Notes: a model not told the origin generated them from the sequence alone. DNA of 64,000 bases from Clostridia bacterium (GCA_017549105.1 JAFYVN010000011.1:248001-312000), one strand, 5' to 3'. Shown: positions 36,629 through 44,956, numbered from the stretch's first letter. A program made the numbers and translations.

Positions 36629-36657
36629 TTGCACACCGTCACAAAACCTGCTAAAAT
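36629..36657 (+). promoter_or_regulatory. Promoter of a candidate small RNA
   Basis: TTGCAC, 17 bases, TAAAAT; 54 bases downstream lies a strong terminator with no reading frame between. Confidence 0.6.
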
Positions 36658-36663
36658 AGTTAA

Positions 36664-36745
36664 TGCTACTTGACTAAAGTACAGATTCGTGTGCTTTTGT
36701 CGTCCCGAGAGGATGCCGTGACTTTATGGCATCCTTTTCTTTTTT
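36664..36745 (+). ncRNA. Candidate small RNA (about 80 nt)
   Basis: Sequence between a plausible SigA promoter and the terminator GGATGCC/GGCATCC with TTTTCTTTTTT. A further small hairpin (TACTT ... AAGTA) lies near its 5' end. It is transcribed opposite to both flanking operons and could not encode a protein. No known family recognised. Confidence 0.45.
36711..36745 (+). terminator. Intrinsic terminator of the candidate small RNA
   Basis: GGATGCC, ten-base loop, GGCATCC, then TTTTCTTTTTT; T-rich only on the plus strand, so it does not serve the fic gene. Confidence 0.75.
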
Positions 36746-36769
36746 CCTTTTATTTGTAATTCTGTATCA

Positions 36770-37843
36770 TCAAGCTCTTCTTACTAAATCAAGAAGGTCA
36801 ATAAAATAATATGTTTTATTTCGTTTTTTGTCGTTGCTTTGTAATATTCTGATAGCCTCTAATGCATCCAAATATCTTTTTGCTTGACCAACCGTAACTC
36901 CCAATTCATCTGCGAGGTAGGTTGATGTTAACACGGGATGCGAAAATAAGCACTCTAAAATTTGATCGAATTTCGGTGTGTTTATAATATTTTGTAATTC
37001 GCGTTTGGTTTGCTCATATAAATTGTTAAGTGAATCAATGTACCCGATATGTATTTGTGCCTGAACTATACATTTTTTCAAGAAAAATATAATCCAATCA
37101 TCATAACTTTCTCCTCGTGACGATGTAAGCATATTATAATACACACGTTTATCCTGGCTAATTGCCTCGCTCATATAAAAAAACGGACAATTTATAACCT
37201 TTGCCTTATAAAGATATAAGCTAATTAAAAGTCTACCGACTCGACCATTTCCATCATCAAACGGATGAATTGATTCAAATTGAGAATGTATAATGGCTGC
37301 TTTTATGAGAGGATTAATTCCATCTGAAGTATTGTTCATGAAACCAATTAGCTCGTCCATATACTTCTTTGTCTCTGTGTGTGATGGAGGTGTAAAAATT
37401 AATGTTCCTGCGCTATTTACAATTTTATTGTCTTTTTCCTTATAACAGCCAAGCGTCTTTTGCTTTTCGGGCGGAACAACGCCATCCATTATTTTTTTGT
37501 GTAAGTTTTTAATAAACGAATGGGAAAATGAATTGTTCCTTAAATATTCAGACCCATAGATGATGCTACGGGTATGATTATTAAACTCAATAATAACCTT
37601 GTCATTATTTGATTGAGGTCTAATTGCATCTTCAAACACATCGCTTATTGTTGTTTGTGTACCCTCTATGTACATTGTTGATTGAGCTTCTTTTTGGTGC
37701 AAAAACGGAATTAAGATATTATCAAAATGATATCCGTTTATTTGTGCTTCTAGTACGCCTAAACACTTCGAAGCTTCAAAAAGCTCATTAATAAAGCTAT
37801 TAGCATCATAGCTGTTTAATTTATCTTTAAGAAATTTCAGCAC
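36770..37843 (-). CDS. Fic-family protein (AMPylase type) with built-in inhibitory helix
   Basis: A 357-residue Fic protein. The catalytic motif is complete: HPFDDGNGRVGR (His near 193). An (S/T)xxxE(G/N) inhibitory motif, TMYIEG near 56-61, lies N-terminal to the Fic core, the class II arrangement. A C-terminal winged helix (LTSTYLADELGVTVGQAKRY) follows. Such proteins transfer AMP or another nucleotide part to target proteins and are often cargo of mobile elements. GTG 37843 is chosen as start because AGGAG lies nine bases upstream; TTG 37852 is too close. Strong consensus promoter. Confidence 0.92.
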   Translation of the reverse strand: MLKFLKDKLNSYDANSFINELFEASKCLGVLEAQINGYHFDNILIPFLHQKEAQSTMYIEGTQTTISDVFEDAIRPQSNNDKVIIEFNNHTRSIIYGSEYLRNNSFSHSFIKNLHKKIMDGVVPPEKQKTLGCYKEKDNKIVNSAGTLIFTPPSHTETKKYMDELIGFMNNTSDGINPLIKAAIIHSQFESIHPFDDGNGRVGRLLISLYLYKAKVINCPFFYMSEAISQDKRVYYNMLTSSRGESYDDWIIFFLKKCIVQAQIHIGYIDSLNNLYEQTKRELQNIINTPKFDQILECLFSHPVLTSTYLADELGVTVGQAKRYLDALEAIRILQSNDKKRNKTYYFIDLLDLVRRA

Positions 37844-37874
37844 TATAATCAACTCCTAAAAGCTTATGTTTGGT

Positions 37875-37903
37875 ATTATATAACATCCAATTCTGTTTGT
37901 CAA
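37875..37903 (-). promoter_or_regulatory. Consensus SigA promoter of fic
   Basis: On the minus strand TTGACA, 17 bases, TATAAT: a perfect match. The inverted repeat at 37907-37941 abuts the -35 box. Confidence 0.85.
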
Positions 37904-37906
37904 CCC

Positions 37907-37941
37907 GTTACCTGCATTTTTTCAAAAAAGATGCAGGTAAC
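37907..37941. promoter_or_regulatory. Long inverted repeat next to the fic promoter
   Basis: GTTACCTGCAT and its exact reverse complement ATGCAGGTAAC, with T6/A6 tracts continuing the stem after one mismatch. It could be an operator or the end of an unseen transcript; no T-tract suited to a terminator follows on either side. Confidence 0.5.
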
Positions 37942-38239
37942 AAAATCTGAGTTGCTATTTGTATCAAAATACAGTTGTTTCTATCATTCTAAAGCCAACA
38001 TACAAAGCATTTGCATCTAGAGTCAGGTGCTTTTTCTTTATTTATGAATGGATTTAATCTGTTTAAAAATATAATAGCAATCTTAATATGTAGTTTGTCT
38101 ACGAAAACAACCTATATATAAGCTAAAGAAATTTTTGTGAATTATGTTCGGTAAAGTAATTTGTTAAATTAAAAATGCACAGAAATAAAAAGCCATATAA
38201 GCTGATTTTGAATCAACTTATATGGCTTTTTAATTAACT
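37942..38239. other. AT-rich intergenic region upstream of fic
   Basis: About 300 bases between darG and the fic promoter region. Apart from the darG terminator at 38187-38232 I see no gene, promoter of good quality or repeat; a weak hairpin around AGCATTTGCATC (38000-38030) with a T-rich tail is not convincing. Confidence 0.4.
38187..38232 (-). terminator. Bidirectional terminator of darTG
   Basis: AAAAGCCATATAAG and CTTATATGGCTTTT form a long AT-rich stem with T- and A-runs on both sides, just past the darG stop. Confidence 0.8.
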
Positions 38240-39349
38240 TTAGAACATCCAATCGTCATGAGCTGTCAGAGTGTCGTGGGTACTATCAGGTTTCATCCAA
38301 CCTAAAATTGAAAGACTTTCGATTGTAGAGATTATTTCGTTTTCTTTGGTGTTTTTCCAATGTTTTTTCCAATTGAGAACATGATCAAATATTTGTTTTT
38401 CAGTAACAGATGAATGTTTTTCAATCAATTCATCATACGAAAATAATACTGTTGCAATCATCTCTGCTTGGTCAGTACTTTTGATTCTGCTTAACAGGTC
38501 AAATGTCTTGTTTGCGTTATTTATGTCTTGTATTGAATAATCCTCGTAATTAAGCTCAAAACTGGGCGCAACTACGGTTTCAACCATCTTACCAAGTTTT
38601 TTCTCGGTCATAAGATTTGCGTTTGAAAGAACTATAATTGATTGTTTTGCCTCGCTTGAATAGGGTCCGTACTGACTTTCAACAAAAGTGAAACCTGTCG
38701 GAACTCCGGTTCTGGTCAATAAATAACAAACCTTCTGAAAGATTGTTCTACCGACATTCAAGGAATATTTATCGTTGTTAAGCTTCTTAATTACATAAAG
38801 AATCAACAACCAATATTTATTAAGTTGTAAGTTCTTGTTTCCGGTTATTTCTCTTGGAGATCTGATTAAATTCTCTTCTAAGAATCTTTCGGTGATCTGT
38901 TCGGGTGGAGTGCCATAGGGGGCATATATTTCAACCTGGATGGGCAAATCGTTAAGTTTAGAATACATCAAGGGACCAACGACCGTCCAAGGCAGTCCGC
39001 CATTGCCACAACCCAGAGGAGGAAAGGCAATTGACTCAATACCTAAAACTTTATAATTGGCTCTAAACCAATCCAACCCGGAAATTATATAAGAAAGTTT
39101 AGAAGGAGACCGCCAATGGTCTTTTGTAGGAAAGTTTATAACCGAAGCTCCGCTTAAATCTTGATAATAATAAGGATTTCCTGGTTTTACTTCTCCTGCT
39201 TTACACAAAGCAGAATATTCTTTATACATAGAGGGATATCTATTCTTGAATTCAAGTGCAACGCCTTTGCCCATTACGCCAACACAGTTAACAGTGTTTA
39301 CAAGCGTTTTCGACTGACTCTCGAACATGTTGCCTATTTTAACTTTCAT
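38240..39349 (-). CDS. darG: DarG-type macrodomain antitoxin
   Basis: A 369-residue two-domain protein. The N-terminal 155 residues are a macrodomain: GNMFESQSKTLVNTVNCVGV, GKGVALEFKNRYP and the loop FPPLGCGNGGLPW; in DarG this domain removes ADP-ribose from DNA. The C-terminal half (LNKYWLLILYVIKKLNND, FQKVCYLLTRTGVPTGFTFV, YGPYSSEAKQ) fits the DarG part that binds and inhibits the toxin. It follows the DarT gene after 14 bases on the same strand, with AAGGAGGG before its ATG, the known DarTG order. Confidence 0.93.
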   Translation of the reverse strand: MKVKIGNMFESQSKTLVNTVNCVGVMGKGVALEFKNRYPSMYKEYSALCKAGEVKPGNPYYYQDLSGASVINFPTKDHWRSPSKLSYIISGLDWFRANYKVLGIESIAFPPLGCGNGGLPWTVVGPLMYSKLNDLPIQVEIYAPYGTPPEQITERFLEENLIRSPREITGNKNLQLNKYWLLILYVIKKLNNDKYSLNVGRTIFQKVCYLLTRTGVPTGFTFVESQYGPYSSEAKQSIIVLSNANLMTEKKLGKMVETVVAPSFELNYEDYSIQDINNANKTFDLLSRIKSTDQAEMIATVLFSYDELIEKHSSVTEKQIFDHVLNWKKHWKNTKENEIISTIESLSILGWMKPDSTHDTLTAHDDWMF

Positions 39350-39363
39350 TACGCAAACCCTCC

Positions 39364-39987
39364 TTATCTAAAAAATGGTATAGCATTAACTAAAATTCTT
39401 TTATCAAATCCATAATTTAGCATTTTTTGTTTGGATTCCTTATTTAAAACATATGCACCAATTATATAATCGTACGGAATCTGATCAGGTATTAAAATCT
39501 CAGCACATTTTATTGCCTTTCTACGATGCTGTTCATAGTAGTCACCTACATTCCAATATTGAGCAAAAACTAAATCAAAATCAATATGATTCAAGCCATT
39601 TTCAGGAGTGTAAAATTTAACTAAATCAGTTGATGCGTTTTGGTCAGATAATATGCATCCGTCAATATTTAATACAGAGGTATTAACCGCTAAAACACAT
39701 AAATTTTCTGCACTGTCTCTGCGCCTATACATCATTGGGTTTCTACAAGAGAAATACAAGTTAGCATAACTATGTAGTTTCCCACCATTGGGGATTTTGA
39801 CTCTTTCTCGCCTGTCTTGAACTCCCTCAAGAGCTACGGAAGTATGCTTGTATGATTTAGCTTTGTAATAGCTTAATATGCCGTTTTCAATAACAGACGG
39901 GATGTTTTCAATAGGCATTATGTTATAGAAGTACTTGCTTCGCCCTTTAGATTTAGTGTTTAACAACTCTTCTAATCTTGTTTTCAA
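39364..39987 (-). CDS. darT: DarT-type DNA ADP-ribosyltransferase toxin
   Basis: A 207-residue DarT (DUF4433) protein, which attaches ADP-ribose to single-stranded DNA and acts as a phage-defence toxin. Motifs: YFYNIMPIENIPSVIENGIL (NAD-binding start), LYFSCRNPMMYRRR, and the catalytic Glu in KCAEILIPDQIPYDYI. TTG 39987 is taken as start with AAGGAAGTGAT upstream; a GTG at 39996 sits too close to that site. The DarG antitoxin follows directly. All key residues appear intact. Confidence 0.92.
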   Translation of the reverse strand: MKTRLEELLNTKSKGRSKYFYNIMPIENIPSVIENGILSYYKAKSYKHTSVALEGVQDRRERVKIPNGGKLHSYANLYFSCRNPMMYRRRDSAENLCVLAVNTSVLNIDGCILSDQNASTDLVKFYTPENGLNHIDFDLVFAQYWNVGDYYEQHRRKAIKCAEILIPDQIPYDYIIGAYVLNKESKQKMLNYGFDKRILVNAIPFFR

Positions 39988-40150
39988 AGCAATCACTTCC
40001 TTTCAAACATTAACATCCAATTGTATTTTAACATATAACAAATTATTATTCAAGCTATCGCTAAAGAAATATTTTGGCCAAATTAATAATACAAAATGAG
40101 GGTGATAAATGCAATTAAAATTATTTCATTTGTTAATATGATAATCTTTA

Positions 40151-40414
40151 TTATCTCATATCAGATAATGGAGTATAATCTGTATTGTTCCTCAGATACG
40201 CCTGAATCCTACCACTCAACAATAATTTTACATAACTCAAGGGCTCGTTGTAGATTAAGTAATCAAGTTCGGATACCTCGTACATATTTCGAGCGTACTC
40301 ATCTTCAACTGCATCGCAATCGATCGACACCATGGAACCATCCGTCAGCTTCACCTCAACACAGGCAGTGTCTATGTTGAACTCACAACTTTTAATAATC
40401 TTCTTCATAATCAT
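40151..40414 (-). CDS. DUF6061-family small protein
   Basis: An 87-residue protein: KKIIKSCEFNIDTACVEVKL, GSMVSIDCDAVEDEYARNMY, SELDYLIYNEPLSYVKLLLS. This pattern fits DUF6061, found near the ends of integrative elements in Clostridia. AAAGGAC stands before the start. It is the last element gene, 15 bases before the stop of the spoVT 5' fragment. Its position at the attR end makes an accessory role in recombination conceivable; nothing in the sequence proves it. Confidence 0.72.
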   Translation of the reverse strand: MIMKKIIKSCEFNIDTACVEVKLTDGSMVSIDCDAVEDEYARNMYEVSELDYLIYNEPLSYVKLLLSGRIQAYLRNNTDYTPLSDMR

Positions 40415-40428
40415 TTTGTCCTTTCTTT

Positions 40429-40608
40429 TTATAGTTGTTTATCAACTCTGTCATGAAACATCTTCATCCCAAAACAGAACTTTTCCATCACTGTCAATGT
40501 TATATGTAACGGGTCGCCTTCACGGATACGCATGGTGCGGCGGATTTCTTTGGGAATAACGACTCTTCCCAGATCATCAATTCTTCTGACAATACCTGTG
40601 GCTTTCAT
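40429..40608 (-). pseudogene. spoVT: SpoVT N-terminal fragment (AbrB domain) with an element-derived tail
   Basis: A 59-codon frame: MKATGIVRRIDDLGRVVIPK through RIREGDP (33 codons) is the swapped-hairpin AbrB DNA-binding domain of SpoVT; the following 26 codons (LHITLTVMEKF ... VDKQL) are element DNA beyond the attR core. The rest of spoVT is at 21876-22330, fused to the recombinase. The fragment keeps its own promoter region and ribosome site, so a truncated AbrB-like peptide may be made. Excision would restore an intact gene of about 179 codons. Confidence 0.92.
40492..40523. other. attR: element arm plus core
   Basis: Arm TGTCAATGTTATATGT (40492-40507) and core AACGGGTCGCCTTCAC (40508-40523). 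The arm is the reverse complement of the attL arm in 15 of 16 positions. Confidence 0.88.
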
Positions 40609-40672
40609 TTTATATCTTTCTCCTTGTTTTCAATATTTGCCCTGTTATTGTTTGTCAGAATTTGCGGTTTAT
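40511..40672. repeat. 162-bp direct repeat, copy 1 (spoVT 5' end and promoter region)
   Basis: Matches 52398-52559 with six differences, all third-codon and synonymous within the first 33 spoVT codons; the 64 bases upstream of the ATG are identical. Similarity ends abruptly on both sides. Confidence 0.92.
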
Positions 40673-40817
40673 ACTAAAATAAATTTTGATTTAAATAATG
40701 TTTGTTATAGTTTGATATTCAGATTTATTCAAAAAGTGAGATTATGAGAGAAAAACAGAAAAAACGCGAGTTTGTTATATCGCACGGCGATATTTTTTAT
40801 TTTATTTTCAGCGTTTT

Positions 40818-40853
40818 GCACAAGAAAACTCCCTCGGTGAATACCGAAGGAGT
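40818..40853 (-). terminator. Terminator of the MFS gene
   Basis: On the minus strand ACTCCTTCGGT, ATTC, ACCGAGGGAGT, then TTTTCTTG. Confidence 0.8.
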
Positions 40854-40883
40854 CCGACAAATTGGAATATACGGAAATATTAA

Positions 40884-42338
40884 TTAATCCCATTCGCTTC
40901 CGGTTACTTCTTCAAGATTTACTGCCTTTGTTTCTTTAACCTTAAACAGAATTATTGCAAGTGAAGCGGCAAGGCTCGGCAATGCAAGACCGAGAGATAC
41001 TGCAGGTATTGATGAATTTCCGAAATAAGTAATAAGGGGTATTCCGACAAGATATGTTACTACATACCCGATACCAAGCGCAAACATCTGCAATGATACG
41101 ATTGAGGAACGAAGATTTGTGGGAGATGATTCGCTGACCATAAGACTGTTGATATCCGTGCCTGCCCAGAAGCTTCCGATGCAAACGCCGCTGAAAAATC
41201 CAACAAGATACGGATTCCACGCTCTTTCCGCACCTGCAGAAAAAACAACGAGAGATATAAGGGTTGCTGCTGCCATTGAAACAAGAGATGCTTTTCTGCC
41301 GAATTTATCCGAAATAAAACCGTGGCTGAGCTGTATGAGTCCGCTGCCTACAGGGAACATAAACAGAGCCGATGTAACTGCACCGACCGAAACCGCATCG
41401 AGAGCAGCTTCAAGCGTTGCAAAAAGTCCCTGCTCAAGATATGCCTGAGCGTAGCCGTATGATATAATTGCCTGATACTGCATGGTGATAAGCACTCCGA
41501 CAGTACAGAATGCCACGGAGCCGTAAAGCCAGCGGAGCTGTTTATGCTTTGCAACAAATCTGAATGCCGCAACAATTCCGCCCTGCGCAGAAGATGAATT
41601 CTTTGAATTCTTTTCGGCTTCTCTTTCTTCGTCTGTCATTCGAAGATATTTAAGGCGTGATTCAATAAATGCATCCGTTTCACGAAGCAACATAAGAGCT
41701 ATAAATGATACAACTATACCGAGAAGAGCCGGAACAAGATAAACATTTCTCCATTCGGAGGCATCTGCCATGAGTGTTCTTCTCAAAAAAGGAATAAGCA
41801 TTAATCCGAGAGTAGAAATACATTTAACAAGCGAAAAGATTTTTGCTCTGTGTTTGGGAGGTGAAGATTCCGTAACGTAAACAACCTGCATATCGTGAGG
41901 AACGAAAAATGCAACTATCGTTGAGCCGATAACGTAAAGCGCAATGTTGTTTGAAAGGAACACAAAAAATAATCCGATGCCCATTCCCAATGTGTTTATA
42001 ATAAGAAAAAGCTTTCTGCCGTATCTGTCGGAAAGAGGCTTGTAAAGGAGTGAAAGTCCCTGAAACGGGAATGCAACTATTCCGAGAATATCAAGAATTC
42101 CTATAGAGCTTTCACCGTATTTTGCGAGCAAATCCGTTGCGATTTCGGTTTTCATCAGTGTGCTTATCTGTGAAGCAATTTCATCGGTTACATAAACAAC
42201 GCAAATTATCAGAATAAGATAAAGCAAGTAGCCGCTTCTTTTAGGCTTTGACCTTTCTTTTTCAAGTTTTGCGATTTCTTTTTGAATCTTTGCTTGCTTT
42301 TTTTGCAAAGCTTCAGGTGTAACTGTTTTTGTTTTCAT
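40884..42338 (-). CDS. MFS transporter (probable sugar permease)
   Basis: About 484 residues with twelve transmembrane helices and MFS signatures (PLSDRYGRKLFLI after the second helix, GFISDKFGRKASLV in the second half). A charged N-terminal coil (LQKKQAKIQKEIAKLEKE) precedes the first helix, which is unusual. ATG 42338 is chosen because AAGGAG lies before it. It ends 82 bases after the GH43 gene starts its own 3' neighbourhood on the same strand and is probably co-transcribed with it, so an oligosaccharide or monosaccharide released by GH43 is a reasonable but unproven substrate. Confidence 0.87.
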   Translation of the reverse strand: MKTKTVTPEALQKKQAKIQKEIAKLEKERSKPKRSGYLLYLILIICVVYVTDEIASQISTLMKTEIATDLLAKYGESSIGILDILGIVAFPFQGLSLLYKPLSDRYGRKLFLIINTLGMGIGLFFVFLSNNIALYVIGSTIVAFFVPHDMQVVYVTESSPPKHRAKIFSLVKCISTLGLMLIPFLRRTLMADASEWRNVYLVPALLGIVVSFIALMLLRETDAFIESRLKYLRMTDEEREAEKNSKNSSSAQGGIVAAFRFVAKHKQLRWLYGSVAFCTVGVLITMQYQAIISYGYAQAYLEQGLFATLEAALDAVSVGAVTSALFMFPVGSGLIQLSHGFISDKFGRKASLVSMAAATLISLVVFSAGAERAWNPYLVGFFSGVCIGSFWAGTDINSLMVSESSPTNLRSSIVSLQMFALGIGYVVTYLVGIPLITYFGNSSIPAVSLGLALPSLAASLAIILFKVKETKAVNLEEVTGSEWD

Positions 42339-42419
42339 TTTTAATCTCCTTCCCATTAGAGTGGCGGGAGTAACCCGAACCGTGATTTTCACGGGCAGAT
42401 TCGGATTATTCCATTCACC

Positions 42420-43859
42420 TTATCTTAATTCAAGAGACAGCAAGTCCGCATAATCTTCTCCCGAATATTTTAAATAAATTGCTTTTTTGCCTGAAAATTG
42501 AAGCGGTGCGGAACATTCGGCAAAGTCTGTCGATTCATTGATGTTTAATGAGGTTATTATATCACCGTTCAAATCAAAATACAAATCAATTCTGCCTTTG
42601 CCTCCCCTGACGGTAAGCGTGATTTCTTTGCAATCGCATTCAAAGTATTTGAAGCCTGCAATGCACCCGTCACGCATATTATGAATATACTGGCAAGGTT
42701 CATTTTCTCTGTCGGTACCCGTCTGCATAATGCACGGATGTATTTGAGTTTTCTTTTTGTTTTTGAAGAATACGCTTTTCTCTGCTCCTTCTTTTGCAAA
42801 AAGGTTGCAGACGATTCCCGCTTCATATCTGCCGAGTCCCAACGGTTTACCGTTAAGACCGCAGGAGGTCATTTCTGCGGATTTGAACAATCCGTTTTCA
42901 TATCCGAGTTTTTCGGCAACACCTTGTCTGCTGCACTCACGCCAATATGTATGCCTGTGACCGAAAACATAATATTCACCGTTGATATACTCAACAGAAC
43001 CGTGATTGTTACCCCAATAATTCATAGGATTTTTATTGCCGTTTATACCAATGTCTCCGTTTGAATGAAGCGTACCCGCAAATTTAAAATCTCTGTCGGG
43101 ATAATCGCTTACGGCATAGGCAAGCTCGTGCGAGAGAACCGAGGAATAAATAAAATAATATTTGTCACCGAATTTTCTGATTGAGCTTGCTTCATAAAAC
43201 TCATGACCCTCAAAGCCCGTTCCTTTGCTGTTATGGGTTCCGGGAATGAGCTGTTTTACTGTTTTTACCGTCAGCATATCGTTTTCAAGTTCAAGAACCT
43301 GATTGCCTTTTGCGCCTTTGACAGGGCTGATTAAATCAATACCAAGTCTCAGAAACCATACATCGGGGCTGAAACCCGAATAAAGATAAATTTTACCGTT
43401 ATCGTTTATTACTCCGGGGTCAAACGGAAAAAAGTCACCTTTTTCAGTACCGTATAACTTACCGTTCGGATGTTTTACATAACCGTAAAATTCGTATTTC
43501 CCTGCGGGCTCATCACAAACCGCAACGCTGATTGACGGCAAAAAACTCAGCCCGTAAAAAAGATAATATCTTCCGTCATTACCTTTACAAACATCGGGCG
43601 CAAACATCCTCATTTTTCCGCTTTTGTTTTTCGGATCCTGATTTTTACGGTAAATAACGCCTTCGTATTTCCAATCCGACAAATCATCAACAGGCGCAGA
43701 CCAGCACACATAGTCCTTCTCACAAAAATTCTTACCGCCGAATGAATCGTGAGAGCCGAAAATATAGAGTCTGTTTCCGAAAACGTGAGGTTCTCCGTCG
43801 GCAATATATTCAAATGATGGCAGGTAAGGATTTGATAATTGATTTTTTATTATAACCAT
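42420..43859 (-). CDS. GH43-like glycoside hydrolase
   Basis: A 479-residue protein with a five-bladed propeller start typical of GH43: NPYLPSFEYIADGEPHVFGN (Asp of the active site), MRMFAPDVCKGNDGRYYLFY, then HEFYEASSIRKFGDKYYFIY (Glu acid). The C-terminal 120 residues form a CBM6-like beta-sandwich (DCKEITLTVRGGKGRIDLYF). No signal peptide, so it acts inside the cell on imported arabino- or xylo-oligosaccharides. It lies upstream of and in line with the MFS transporter. Confidence 0.87.
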   Translation of the reverse strand: MVIIKNQLSNPYLPSFEYIADGEPHVFGNRLYIFGSHDSFGGKNFCEKDYVCWSAPVDDLSDWKYEGVIYRKNQDPKNKSGKMRMFAPDVCKGNDGRYYLFYGLSFLPSISVAVCDEPAGKYEFYGYVKHPNGKLYGTEKGDFFPFDPGVINDNGKIYLYSGFSPDVWFLRLGIDLISPVKGAKGNQVLELENDMLTVKTVKQLIPGTHNSKGTGFEGHEFYEASSIRKFGDKYYFIYSSVLSHELAYAVSDYPDRDFKFAGTLHSNGDIGINGNKNPMNYWGNNHGSVEYINGEYYVFGHRHTYWRECSRQGVAEKLGYENGLFKSAEMTSCGLNGKPLGLGRYEAGIVCNLFAKEGAEKSVFFKNKKKTQIHPCIMQTGTDRENEPCQYIHNMRDGCIAGFKYFECDCKEITLTVRGGKGRIDLYFDLNGDIITSLNINESTDFAECSAPLQFSGKKAIYLKYSGEDYADLLSLELR

Positions 43860-43908
43860 CTCCGAAATATTATCTTGTTCGATAAATTCTTATTTGTCGC
43901 TCTAAAAA

Positions 43909-44415
43909 CTAAACGAATTCTCGTCCTTTTCTAATGTAACAACCTTCTTGAATTGCAGAAAAGGTTGCGACAGAGCATACAACTATGGCAGTGTATTTCA
44001 ATTCCACGAAGGATATTGTCAAAGGCAACAGGAACAGCAGTAGTCCCGTTATTTTGTTCATAATCGTATGTAGGGATATAAACTGTTTTTTAGAAACATA
44101 TCCCCATATGATATTGCTGATTTTGATAACCGCAATCGTACCGAACCATATCCACAACCACCCCGGAATAGGGATTGCCGGCAACAGCTTAAACAAAGAT
44201 ACCACTACAAAAATGAGGTCGGCAATCGTGTCCAGTTGGCTTCCGAATTTGCTGGTACTGTTTGTTTTTCTGGCGATTGTTCCATCTATCATATCACTAA
44301 AACCGCAGAAGAGATATATGATATAAAATGCCCCGGAAAACGCAGGAAAGAACAGTAGCAAAATACTGCCGAAAATACGACAACCCGTAAGTATATTTGC
44401 AATATACTTCGCCAT
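43909..44415 (-). CDS. CDP-alcohol phosphatidyltransferase family membrane enzyme
   Basis: A 168-residue membrane protein with the full family motif: DMIDGTIARKTNSTSKFGSQ followed by LDTIAD, i.e. D-x2-DG-x2-AR-x8-G-x3-D-x3-D. It transfers a phosphatidyl group from CDP-diacylglycerol to an alcohol (glycerol phosphate, inositol or similar); the acceptor is not determined. ATG 44415 follows GGAGGTGAAC; an in-frame upstream extension overlaps the acetyltransferase gene. It partly overlaps the upstream reading frame and so is coupled to it. Confidence 0.88.
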   Translation of the reverse strand: MAKYIANILTGCRIFGSILLLFFPAFSGAFYIIYLFCGFSDMIDGTIARKTNSTSKFGSQLDTIADLIFVVVSLFKLLPAIPIPGWLWIWFGTIAVIKISNIIWGYVSKKQFISLHTIMNKITGLLLFLLPLTISFVELKYTAIVVCSVATFSAIQEGCYIRKGREFV

Positions 44416-44437
44416 CTGTTCACCTCCAAATTCTTGT

Positions 44438-44956
44438 TTATCGTTTAATCCATTCATCTCTTGAAATTGCAAACACCTTTGTAATTTCATTTATCTCATC
44501 AGCAAACTCATCTATTTGTTTGCAACCATATGAGACAGCAGTTTTTGCAGACGGCTCATTTGTATGCTTCATATAGGAATAAATAACATTAAACGGTGTG
44601 TTGTTAAATGTCCAATCCCTGACAGCAATCGCCGCTTCTTTTGCATATCCTTTTCGTTGCTTGTCAGCTCTGATATGGTATCCGATTTCAGGTTTTATTT
44701 CACCGTTGACGATTTGCATTGTCAAACCGCAGTCGCCTATTATTTCGTCTGTTTCTTTCAAACATACTGCCCACAAACCAAAACCGAATACCCGATATCT
44801 TTCGATGTTTCGCTCAATCCAACATCTTACTCTCTTTTCGTCAAATGTATAGGGATAATGCTGCATTATATTCGTATCTGCCAGCACTTTATAAAGTGCG
44901 TCAAAATCTTCATCCGTCATTTCTCTTAAGAGCAATCGTTCCGTTTCAATAACCAT
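44438..44956 (-). CDS. RimJ/RimL-type GNAT acetyltransferase
   Basis: A 172-residue acetyltransferase: IETERLLLREMTDEDFDALY opening, IIGDCGLTMQ, IGYHIRADKQRKGYAKEAAI with the acetyl-CoA loop QRKGYA, and the closing SYMKHTNEPSAKTAVSYGCK. It acetylates an amino group of protein or small molecule; substrate unknown. Followed after 22 bases by the CDP-alcohol phosphatidyltransferase. It is distinct in sequence from the acetyltransferase on the mobile element. Confidence 0.88.
   Translation of the reverse strand: MVIETERLLLREMTDEDFDALYKVLADTNIMQHYPYTFDEKRVRCWIERNIERYRVFGFGLWAVCLKETDEIIGDCGLTMQIVNGEIKPEIGYHIRADKQRKGYAKEAAIAVRDWTFNNTPFNVIYSYMKHTNEPSAKTAVSYGCKQIDEFADEINEITKVFAISRDEWIKR

Larger units (their letters stand above)
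22315..40523. mobile_element. Serine-recombinase mobilisable element integrated in spoVT
   Basis: About 18.2 kb between two copies of AACGGGTCGCCTTCAC. Outside the left core lies the 3' part of spoVT, outside the right core its 5' part; together they rebuild a protein of about 179 residues, the size of known SpoVT. Inside the cores lie near-perfect inverted arms (15 of 16 bases). The element carries the recombinase, MobA/MobL relaxase, DUF3847 protein, cargo and defence-like genes, but no conjugation (type IV) genes, so it is mobilisable rather than self-transmissible. It lacks the palindromic repeats that fill the flanking chromosome. Confidence 0.92.

Noticed and set aside
37980..38050. Possible second small RNA or terminator upstream of fic
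   Set aside because: The hairpin is weak and no promoter is seen.
40096..40380. 94-codon plus-strand frame over the DUF6061 gene
   Set aside because: It is antisense to a recognised family and has no ribosome site.
22315..40523. Prophage interpretation of the element
   Set aside because: No capsid, tail, portal, terminase or lysis gene is seen; a relaxase and DUF3847 gene point to a mobilisable element.
40744..40887. 47-codon frame next to the spoVT fragment
   Set aside because: It runs through the terminator of the MFS gene and has only a weak ribosome site.
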